NCBI GenBank assembly: GCA_037176725.1 | Contig: JAZBRS010000020.1 | Span: 56,138,001 to 56,202,000 of the forward strand | Source of the DNA: Posidonia oceanica | Taxonomy: Eukaryota > Streptophyta > Magnoliopsida > Alismatales > Posidoniaceae | Direction of reading: 5' to 3' | DNA: 64,000 nt | Shown here: in pieces, positions 47,201 to 57,679 of the stretch | How the letters are laid out: each line of letters begins with the position of its first letter | Position numbering within the stretch: position 1 is the first letter of the stretch | Notes under the pieces: model-generated | The model's database searches: none | Seen by the model: the letters and a program-made list of their open reading frames with translations, nothing else | What the model was told of the DNA's origin: nothing | Program-made: the position numbers and the translations under genes

Positions 47201-50175
47201 GACTTCGTCTAAGCGGACAAAGTCCTGCTTGCTTGCATTCTCATGCTGGGCGGACGAGGACAAGTTTGCTTCCGTGTGACTTTGTCCAGTAGGACAGAGT
47301 CTTGCGTGCTTGCTTCCTCGGGCCAGGAGAACGAGGACAAATGTGCTTCCGCGTGACTTTGTCCGGGCGAACAGAGTCTTGCTTGCTTGCATCCTCGTGC
47401 CTGGTGACGAGGACAAGTTTGCTTCTACGTGGCTTTGTCTGGGCGGACAAACTCTTGCTTGCTTAATTCCTCGTATCGGGCAGACGAGGACAAGTTGGCT
47501 TCCTCGTGACTTTGTCCGGGCGGATAGAGTCCTGCTTGCTTGCGTCCTCGTGCCGAGTGGATGAGGACAAGTTTGCTTCTACGTGACTTTGTCCAGGCGG
47601 ACACAGTCCGGCTAGCTTGCTTCCTCGTGCCTATTGGACGAGGACAAGTTTGCTTCTACGTGACTTTCACCCAGCGGACAAAGTCCAGCATGCTTGCTTC
47701 CTCGTGCTGGGCGGACGAGGACAAGTTGGCTTCTGCGTGATAATGTCTGGGTGGACAATGTCCTGCTTGCTTGCCTCCTCGTGTCGGGTGGATGAGGACA
47801 AGATTTGCTTCCACGCGACTTTGTCCTGGTGGACAGAGTCTCGCTTGCTTGCTTCCTCGTGCCGGGTGGATGAGGACAATTTTGCTTCTACGTGACTTTG
47901 TCTAGGCGGATAGCGTCCTGCTTGCTTACTTCCTCGTGCCAGGTGGACGAGGACAAGTTTGCTATTGTGTGACTTTATCTGGGTGGACAAAGTCCTGCAT
48001 GCTTGCTTCCTCGTCCCACGTGGACGAGGACAAGTTGGCTGCCGTGTGACATTGTTCGCGTGGACAGAATCCTACTTGCTAGCTTCCTCGTGCTGGGTGG
48101 ATGAGGAGAAGTTTGCTTCTGCGTGACTTTGTCAAGGCAGATTGAGTCCAGCTTGCTTCCTTCCTCGTGTCGGGTGGACGAGGACAAGTTTGCTTCTGTG
48201 TGACTTTGTCCGGGCAAACAAAGTCTACTTACTTGCTTCCTCTTGCCAGGCAGACGAGGATAAGTTTTGCTGCCATGCGACTTTGTCTGGGCGGACAGAG
48301 TCCAGCATGCTTGCTTCCTCTTGTCGGGTGGATGACGACAATTTTGCTACCACATTACTTTGTCCGTGCGGACAGAGCCCAGCTTGCTTCCTTCTTCGTG
48401 CCGGGTGGACGAAGACAAGTTTGCTTCCTCGAGACTTTGTCCGATCAGACAAAGTCCAGCTTGCTTGCTTCCTTGCGCCAGGCAGACGAGGACAAGTTGG
48501 CTTCCGCGTGACTTTTTCCGGGCGGACATAGTCCTGCTTGCTTGCTTCCTCGGTCCGGGCGGACGAGGACAAGTTTTGCTTCAGCACGACTTTGCCCGAG
48601 CAGACAGTGCCCTACTTGCTTGCTTCCTTGTGTCATGTGGATGAGCACAAGTTTGCTTCTACCTGACTTTGTCTGGGCGGACAGAGTCCTGCTTGCTTGG
48701 TTCCTCGTGCCGTGTGGACGAGGACAAGTTTCCTTCTGCATGACTTTGTCTAGGTGGACAAAGCTTTGCTTGCTTGCTTCCTTGTGCCTGGCGGACGAGC
48801 ACAACTTGGCTTCCGTGTGAATTTGTCCGGGCTGATAGAGTCTAGCTTGCTTGCTTCCTCGTACAGGGAGGACGAGGACGACTTTGCTTCAGTGTGACTT
48901 TGTCTGAGCGAACAGAGTCCTGCTTGCTTGCTTCCTCGTGCTGGGCGAATGAGGACAAGTTTGCTTCCACAAGACTTTGATCGGGTGGATAGAGTCCTGC
49001 TTGCTTGCATCCACGTGCTGGGTGGATGAGGACAAGTTTGCTTCTACGTGGCTTTGTCCGGGTGGACAAAGTCCTGCTTGCTTGCTTCCTCGTGTCGGGC
49101 AAACGAGGACAACTTGGCTTCTGCGTGACTTTGTCTGGGTGGATAGAGTCCTACTTGCTTGCTTCCTAGTGCTGGGTGGACGAGGACAAGTTTGCTACAA
49201 CATGACTTTGTCCGAGCAGACAAAGTCCTGCTTGCTTGCTTCCTCGTGCCAGGTAAACGAGGACAAGTTTGCTTCCATGTGACTTTGTCTGGGCGGACGC
49301 AATCCTTCTTACTTGCTTCCACGTGCCGGGCAGACAAGGACAAGTTTGCTTCTGCATCACTTTGTCCAGGCGGACAGAGTTCAGCTTGCCTGCTTCCTCT
49401 TGTCGAGTGGACGAGGACAAGTTTGCTTCTACGAGACTTTGTCTGGGCGGACAGAGTCCTGCTTGCTTGCTTCGTCATGCCGGGTGTACGAGGACATGTT
49501 GGCTTCTGCATGACTTTGTCCGGGCGGACAGAGTCCTGCATGCTTCCTTCCTCGTGTCGGGTCGACAAGGACAAGTTTGCTTTTACGTGACTTTGTCCAA
49601 GCGGACAGAGTCCAGCTTGCTTGCTTCCTCGTACCGGGTGTACGAGGACATGTTTGCTTCTATGTGACTTTGTCCGGGCGGACAAAGTCCTACTTGCTTC
49701 CTTCCTCGTGCCTGTTGGATGAGGACAAGTTTGCTTCAGCGTGACTTTGTCTGGGTAGACACAGTCCTGCTTGCTAGCTTCCTCGTGCTGGGCGAACAAG
49801 GACAAGTTTGCTAACTGTGACTTTGTCCAGGCGGACAGAGTCCGGCTTGCTTGCTTCCTCGTGTTCAGTGACGAGGACAAGTTTCCTTCTGCTTCGCTTA
49901 GTCCAGGCGGACAAAGTCTTGCTTGCTGGCTTCCTTGTACCGAGCAGACGAGGACAAGTTGGCTTCTCATGACTTTGTCCGGGTGGATAGAGTCCTGCTT
50001 GCTTGCTTCCTCATGCCGGGTGGACGAGCACAAGTTTGCTTCTACGTGACTTTGTCCGGGGGAACAGAGTCCTGCTAGCTTGCTTCCTTGTGCCAGGTGG
50101 ACGAGGAAAAGTTTGCTTCCACGTGACTTTGTCCCGACGAACAAAGGCCAGCATGCTTACTTCCTTGTGCCAAGC
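44263..50175 (+). repeat. 77-bp satellite array, about 76 monomers
   Basis: The GACTTTG of the first monomer (44273) and of the last (50125) are 5,852 bp apart, exactly 76 x 77, although some monomers are 76 or 78 bp. The consensus has two hairpins: GACTTTGTCC-GGGC-GGACARAGTC and TCCTCGT-N9-ACGAGGA, joined by CTTGCTTGCT and CAAGTTTGCTTC. Monomers differ from each other at many sites, with no obvious higher-order repeat. The array ends inside a monomer at 50175, where element B begins. It sits in the 3' region of element D. Confidence 0.95.
50171..50175 (+). other. Predicted left target-site duplication of element B (CAAGC)
   Basis: The last five bases of the broken satellite monomer before TGTTGACACC. 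There is no polypurine tract here, so the LTR that follows is a 5' LTR inserted into the satellite, not the 3' LTR of element D. Confidence 0.45.
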
Positions 50176-53100
50176 TGTTGACACCCCATCTTGGCAGGCT
50201 TGGACCATTTGGGACCCTCTTGGTGATTGCTGGACTCAAACCCAAACCAAACCAAACCCTAACCCTCTTCTCTACCCTTCAAAACAAGCCAAACTTGACC
50301 TAAGCCTTTACCCCTCTTCCCAAGCTCAAAACCTGACCAAAATCCATAGGAAACCCACCGACACCCACTTAACAAACCTACCAAAAATCCTAGAAATTCT
50401 CAAACCAAGACCATTCCCAAAAACCCTAGAAAACCAAGGTAAAACTCCCCTTTTTCTACACCTTAAGACCCCTCCAAAACCTCCTTGGAATTAAACCAAA
50501 ACTTCAGAGCCAGCTCCTCAAACCTAGACTACCCACTCACCAACTTTCATCCCATTCTAAGACCTTTAAGACCCTCATTTGCTTGAATTATCGTTTTCTC
50601 TCTCCGGGATTATCGTTTTCTCTCTCCTCTCTCTCTCCTGATTATCATCTCTCTTTTCATCACCCTCTTGTTCTTTTTCTTGCCTGGCTGTGGGCCCCCT
50701 TTGTGCTTCTACCGCTTCTCTATCTTATTCCTATTTTTATTTTATTTTTAACATTTTCCCTGAATTTTAAAAAAATCATTTTCCTCCAACTCATCTCTTT
50801 CCCTTTTATTTCTCCCTTTTTCCATTTCCTTCCTCCTTCTCTTTTCCTTTTCTTTCTTTTGCTAAAATCCATAAAAAGCCCTAAAAATCTTTAAAACTCT
50901 AAAACATAAGGGAAACAAACCAGAACTCTAAGAAAAATAATTAAAAAACATTAAACAAACAATTAAAAACTTAAAATTAACTAAATCAAGCTAAAAAGAA
51001 AATCAAACATGCAAACTAAAAAATGCAAAACAAACTAAAAGAAAATACTGTAAAATCAAAGAAAAAACTGAAATAAAATCAAAACCCACCAAAAGTGAAA
51101 TCCCTATCAAAAGAATTAAAAAACAAACCCTAAAAAGGAGTAAAACAATTAAAAACACTAAGATGAGCAATTAATGAAGGAAAAAGACTTAACCTAACAA
51201 ACATAAGAAAAACAACCTAAGGACTTAATTAAAAAGAAAATGAAGAACACATTAAAAAGACTTAAAAAACACCTAATCAGACAAGAGAAACCCAATTAAA
51301 AAAACATCAAGAAAAATCAACAAATAAAAATCAAAAACCTAATCCCAAAAGACTTAAGAAAAGAAAACCCTAAAAGACTAAAACTAAAAGCCCAAAACCC
51401 ATTCTAATTAATATGAAAATAAATCCTAAAAATCCTAATTAATATCCTAAATGCTTAACAAGAAAAACACAATTTTAAGAACAATTTAAAAAAGACTTAA
51501 CAACACTTAATCAAGTGGAAAACGAATTAAAAAACAAAAGAAACCCTAAAACCCTAATCAAGCCCAAAACCCCTTTAAACCACACTAATAAACCTAAAAA
51601 CAGTCATTAAAAAAATTAATCAAGACCCTAACCTACAACACAATCACACTAATATTTTACTTATTTCTATTCTTTTTTTCCTAATTTATTTCTCCCCTTT
51701 CTTCTCCTCCATTTCTCTTCCTCCTCTTATCCTTTTTTCTTCTTTTCTCTCTGCTGGGCCCGTCAGCCTGTTTCCTTTCTTTTTTTCTTTCTTTTTTTTT
51801 CAAATCCGCGGCCCAGCCCACGGCCACAGTTCTCGTCTCCCTCCTTCCCTCCGCACAGTACCTCCTCTTCCGCCTTCTGCAACTTCTGCTGCCTTCTGCA
51901 ATCGTCTGCCATTTTCAGCCCACGCTCTCTCACAGCCGGCCGCCCGTTGCAGCACTTCCTCTGCCTTCGCTCCACCTTTCGGCGTTCATCAGCCCCCTAG
52001 CCCGTGCCTCTCGCTGGCCTATTGCTCTTTGACACAGCTGCCAGTAGCCCTGCCGTTGCTGCCAATCTCCTGCAACCCAGCCTTCCCAAGCCTCCTCCTG
52101 CAGTTGCATTCGAGTGCTCCCGCTCGAACAAAACCTCCCACTCCTTCTTCCTCCTTCAGAGAGAGAGAGCCTTGCGTCAACCAGAAGAGCGAACCAGAGA
52201 AGAATTCCCGAACTTTCTCCACCTGAGCGACCTCCCTTCTTCCTCCTCTTCACCCTCCAATTCCGGAAAAGAGAGTGAGAAGAGAGAGCAGTCTGAGAGC
52301 TTCTTTGGCTTCCCAGAGAGAGACCACCGATTCCAGAGCATCCCCACACCCAATCACTCTCATTTCCCTTCTGAAATCCACAGCAATTCTTCTCCTTCTT
52401 TTCCTAAAATCCAGCAACCTTCACAGCCTCCATTCTTCTCCCAATTGTCCCCCAAAACTCACCCAGCAATCAGCCATCTTCCTTCACCATCACACTGCCA
52501 TTCCACCACCCAAATCATCTCCTGACCACCTGAAACTCCAACTGTAAACCCAACCCAACTCCCTTCACAATTCCCTTCACTCCAGCTCACTACTTCCTTC
52601 CAAACTCCAGCCAGATAATCACCAAACCACCACCTTTCCAGAGCACCAGACATCAAGCCCGGCCATCCACCACAGACTGCAAACAACACAACAAACACCT
52701 GTCCCAACTTCAGACCAGAAGCTGACCCAACCTTCAATCCCTCTCCACTGCCTCCAGAAAACCATTTCAGCCATCCAGATCCACTCTCCGGACTCCCAGC
52801 AACTTCCCGGAGGACTCCATCCAGTCCGACGAGCAGCAACAGCCTCCCCCACCTCTGGTTTCTTTCTGAGAACCCAAAATTGCCAGATCTTCGCCCGAGC
52901 TTCGAAGCTCGCGTCCGGACGTCTGGGAAGCACCGGAAGAACATTCTGAAGCAGCTCCAACCCTCGCGAGTAGTTGACGACCACCGCAGCGACCGGACGA
53001 CCCCTGCCGACGACTGCTGAAGCTGCTGAGGTCGGGAGGATGTTTCAGACGCGGAAAAAGGTAGTTCTTTACACCCTTAGCTCCCTCTTCTTCCCCTGCT

Positions 53101-56100
53101 GCTTCTCTACCCTTTAGAAGTAGGTTTCCGGCCCGCCTGCTCCGATGCCGCTCGCCGGTCCGGTCGTCTTCTCCAGCGTAGTTCTCCGGTCGTCACGTTG
53201 CTCCGGCCAGCGGAACGCGACTCTGGAGGTTGCCGCAGGACCGCACGAACCTCAGGAAGCTTCTCCGGCCCTCGGAACGCAGCGTCGCTGCGTCGATCGC
53301 CGGGACAAAGCTACTGAACCTCTGCAGAGCTCCGGCGACCGTTCCAGTGCGCTCCAGGCTACGTCGTCCTCCGCCGATCGCCGCCCTGCCTCCGCCAGCT
53401 CCGGGAGCACCTCCTCCGCCCGACTGCACGCCTCCAGCATCCCTGTGCCGGCGGTCGCGGACGCTGGCAGCTTGCTGCTACAGTGCCCACGGTCGTCGGC
53501 CGTCTACTGTGCGTTTATTTTTCTCTGGCTATAGTTTTTTGGTGAATATTGCATATTTGGTCTAAGTTTCTGTCATTTTACATTCCAGTCCTTATTTCAT
53601 TTAATCTGCTGCATTTTTGAATGGAAATCATATTAAATTGCATGATCTGTTTGTGGTTTTTAGTATTTGCAGTTTAGTCCATTTACTGTGCGTTTCTTCA
53701 GTAAAAAGTTTAAGTTTGCCCCTTCTGCTTTTAATTTTAGCATTTAAGTCCTGCAGTAGTTTATTTAATTTTAATGTGTTAATTTTGCCTTATTGTATTG
53801 CACTCCAGATCCCTGTTATTTTCCATTTTTGCATCTTAGTCCACTGCACTGTAGTAACTTAGGTTCTGATTTTAATATTTGGTTGATGCATTGCATATTT
53901 TACCTCCTGCTTTCTCATTTTTGCATATAGGTCCTGCAGTAGATCATTTAATTTAAATGCATTAATTTTACCATGTAGTATTGCATTCTGGACCCCTGTA
54001 TTTTACTGTTTTTGCATCTTAGTCCATGCACTGTAGTAACTTAGGATTTATTTCCTTATTTTGCATACTGCATTGCATATTTGCCCCCCTGTTTTCTCAT
54101 TTTTGCATCTAGGTCCATTTTAAATGCACAGTAGCCTTTCTGCATGCATTTTAGCTTATTAAATTGCATTTTTCCCCTGCAACTTTTAAAAATTGCATGT
54201 CAGTCCACAGACCATGATTTCAGTGCATATTTTGCATATAAAATTGCATTTTTGACCTTGCATGATTTCAAAATGACACATAGGTCCTTTGCATCATTAT
54301 AAAATCATGTAAAATGCCTATTTTGCCCTTAAAATTGCATTTTAGCTCCCAAGTTTGCAAAATTGCATGTAGGCCCTCCACTTGCATTCCCAGACTCCCC
54401 AGAACCCTGTTTTCTGGAAAAATTGCATTTTAGACCCCAGAGTTTTTCAAAATTGCATTTTGCTTGCCATTTGCTTTCAAAACTTCTTCTAATGCATATT
54501 CTCTTTTTCAAACTTGCATCTTTAATCCCATCCTTTGCAGAATTACCCTCTGTCTCCTCCTGTTTTCAAAACCCCTGTCTGTGGGCCCCAATCCGTTCCA
54601 AAACATTGCATTTAAACCCCTTTTCTTTTTTAAATAGCATTTAAATTCCTGTTTTTCTGAAGATCATCCTTCTTGTCTTTCCTTGCTTCTTGCATGCATT
54701 TGCATTCATTTAGTCTTGCACTTAGCATCCCTTTGCACACACCAAAGTTCCCTTAGCTCCCATTCACCTGGGAGGACCCATTTGCACACCCCTAGGACCT
54801 CCCGAACACTTAGATCTGCTTTTCTCCCCTGTTCTGGCCCTCCTGCCTTGGAGCTGCGATATCTTCCAATCCGGCCGTTGGATCTTCCCAAATAAGCTGC
54901 CCAGACGACCGCGGCGAAGCGCTCTTCAGCATGGACCAAGCAGATTTCAGATCAGGCCCCAGGATTTCTAGGTATGTCCTCCTGAACCCCTGCATTGTAT
55001 TCATTTGCATGCCATTTGCATTGTTTGCCTTGTTTTCGCTTTCTGTCTCTTTGAGCATGTAGAATAGGGCCTCCTCTTCATTGTCTATCAGCTCCGATCC
55101 CCGTTTCGCGTTTCCCCAAGGGTTTTGTGTTGTGTTTTCCCTGGATTCACCGCTTAATGCGACCTTCTTCCTCCTTTTCCACGATCCGTTCGCATCGCGA
55201 GCTTTGGGCAGCGTGCGAGACACATCGTGGAGCGGTTTAGTGGGAAACGGTCACAAAAAAGTGGTAATCCCTCCATTTGCTCACTTCTCTCCTTTGTAGG
55301 TCTTCACACCTACTCTGTGTGGCCCCGAACAGCGTCTGTCCTCACACACACGCTGTTTTACCTCTCCTTTAGCCTCTTCTGATCTTTTTCCCTGCATTTG
55401 CATTCGCATGGCTTTTCCGAGGTTTTATCCCGCTTCGCTTTCGGCACCGTTTTGCGTGCTCGCTTTGTTTTTGGCACCATTTCGCGTGCCCGCTTTGTTT
55501 TTGGCACCGTTTTGCGTGCCTGCTTTGTCTTTGGCACCGTTTTGCGTGCCCGCTTCGCTCTTGGCACCGTTTTGCGTGCCGTTTTGCTTTCTCGCTCGTT
55601 TTACGTGCCGATCTTGTTTTCTTGCACCGTTTTGCGTGCCGATCTTGCCTTTTGCTCCGTTTTGCCTGCCATTCTTGTTTCTTGCCTCGTTTCGCGTGTT
55701 TTACGCCGTTTTCTCTTGCGTGTCGATCGCATTGCATGGTTTTGCCATCGTTTTGCTTTTTCGCCTGCATTTGCATATAGGGCAGTGATGCTTACTGCCT
55801 GGAGTTCTCACAAGCTGGGTTTCACCCGGTTCGGAACACAGACAGCGTAGCTGAGCACTTAGAGAGCACGTTTACTTCCTTGCTTTGCATCTCTCCACTT
55901 AGAACACACCTTGAGCATTCATTTAGGCATTCATAGGCACATAGGCATTCGGATCTGCATTTCCCTGCGTATGCGAGCGTAAGCCTAGAAAGACCGATTC
56001 TCGGGCGTGTCGGGGGTGCCTAACACCTTCCCCGCGCGTAACAGGAGTCCTTGCCCAGTCTTTTGGCCCGTAATGACCATATTGCCCTTATCCTAGGCTA

Positions 56101-56351
56101 GAGTCATCTCATCTGCATATATTTGCATTTGTTTTCCCTTGCATTGCTTTGCTTTGCATTTCTTGCTTGGTTTTGCGTGTTAATTCACGCATTTCCCCGC
56201 TTTTCCTTGTCTTCCGATAATAGACATGGTGGCGACTCTGATTTGTCTTATCTTTCTCTTTTCTCCTCGATTTTAAGTGTTTTCGAGTTGAGCCTCTTCC
56301 TCGGATCAATCGCCGCTAATAGTAAGCCTGATTCCGATTGGGATTACTACA
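50176..56351 (+). mobile_element. 5' LTR of element B (6.18 kb)
   Basis: Starts TGTTGACACC and ends ATTACTACA one base before the PBS. Same block order as the A LTR: A-rich block about 50870-51655, pyrimidine-rich 51655-51790, GC-rich 51800-53500, GCAT...GTCC phrases 53578-54650, ~30-bp repeats 55443-55710, conserved U5 block 55972-56097. The TATA box of A is not found at the matching place (around 51950-52140). TAG|GTATGT at 54968-54978 and AG|GTAGTT after 53060 are possible splice donors. Confidence 0.9.
55443..55710 (+). repeat. ~30-bp U5 repeats of element B
   Basis: About nine units of GCACCGTTTTGCGTGCC type with GCTTTGTTTTTG linkers, more regular than in A. Both strands stay open over the array, which is an effect of the repeat. 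Confidence 0.75.
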
Positions 56352-56352
56352 G

Positions 56353-56370
56353 TGGCAACTCTGCTGGGGA
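56353..56370 (+). promoter_or_regulatory. Primer-binding site of element B
   Basis: TGGCAACTCTGCTGGGGA, two transitions (CG to CA and CC to CT) from the unit 1 site. Confidence 0.75.
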
Positions 56371-57679
56371 GAAGTAGACTCCGGCTTTCGTCCCTGGCTT
56401 TTCGCTCGCCTGTTTTGCAGCTTTGTCTGCCTTGTGTGCCTTCTTTCCCTGTTTTGCTCGCTTTTCTGTGCAAACACCTAGCAAGTCGCTTCGTGGCTAC
56501 TTTGTTTAGGTTTTGCACCTCTCTCGCCTCGGTTTGCACTCTCTTTTGCTTGGCTTTGCTTCTGTGCTTGTTTATTTACTTATTATCTTACTTCTGCTCT
56601 TACTTCCTTTACAGCTTACTTGTCTTTATCTTTCTTGCCTTCCTTACTTATTATTGCTTTAATTCTCGCACAATGCATGTCTACATACTTGTTTGGCTAC
56701 AATACATGCTTTTTGAATGTTGAATGCTTTCTTTTACACATTTGCTATGTCACTACGCACGCACATGCCTTGCATGTATGCCTTTTGACATGATGAAAGT
56801 TTTTTTCTCCACTATCATGCTCACGAACACTCGCACATGCCACGCACTTGCCTTTTGCTGTGTTGTATGTTGTTTGCTTGCCATGTTTGACTGATTTCCT
56901 TCCCCTTTGCGTATGCCATGCCTAGGATAGTAGAGACTTGTTTGCTCTCCCCATGGTTAACTAAAAACAGCAAGTAAAAAGAACTTCTAGGAGCAACTAG
57001 AGACTTCAAACAATCCTTCACCCCCTTGGGTTAATAAAACACGCAAGATAAAAGACTTTAATCATTTGCGTAAGCATCATATAGGGCATGCATCTTCTCA
57101 TCTGTGTCCACCTATTAGTCTGCGAAGGATAGTCCCGACCTCTTGTTCCACTGCTTTGGGCATGGCGCAAGTCAGTCGGTCTGTCCCCCCTTTGTTCAGG
57201 GGTCGTGTCGGTGTTAGTAGAGGGTACCACCCACGCCTCGGCGGGGTAGAGGCCACCAACGCACCACCCTGTCATTTCCTGAGCTCTGGGCCAAGAGTTA
57301 GGCAGGGAACCCACTTTTCTGACCTGAGTCGGTGACCCGTACACCCAGGGATACCCGAAGTAGATCACCTGCTAAGAAACACTAGATAAGTTGAGGGGGG
57401 CATACTAGAAAGCATACATATCATTCATGCCATCTAACTAACACATTGGCATCTATCATTCAGTTTCTAACCCTAATTTCCTTCTGTTGTGTCAACAGTG
57501 ATCGGTAAGCGAGTTTCCCTTGCTGGAGCTTGAGTGCCGACCCTTTCTGACACCCCTGTTGCGACCTTGTTCGCGACCATTCCCTTTCTGAGCTATCCGC
57601 CTTTGCGACGATAGCTCCTATTAGGAATCACCGTTTGAATACTCGTCGCAGCCATGTTCTTACGCGCTCTAGGTCAGCA
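56371..57679 (+). other. 5' leader of element B
   Basis: About 57105-57310 is strongly conserved with A, including a C-run/G-run hairpin. The pyrimidine tract and AACAG ending near 57509 is a candidate 3' splice site about 170 bp before the gag ATG. The flanks of the block have diverged more. Confidence 0.6.

Noticed and set aside
49044..50144. 366-codon minus-strand frame
   Set aside because: Lies wholly in the 77-bp satellite; the peptide repeats follow the DNA unit, so it is not called a gene.
44263..50175. Direct repeats with palindromes resembling a CRISPR array
   Set aside because: No unique spacers; monomers follow each other head to tail in a plant retroelement setting.
50100..50175. 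LTR at 50176 as the 3' LTR of the satellite-bearing element D
   Set aside because: No polypurine tract before it, the satellite breaks inside a monomer, and a PBS and gag follow the LTR.
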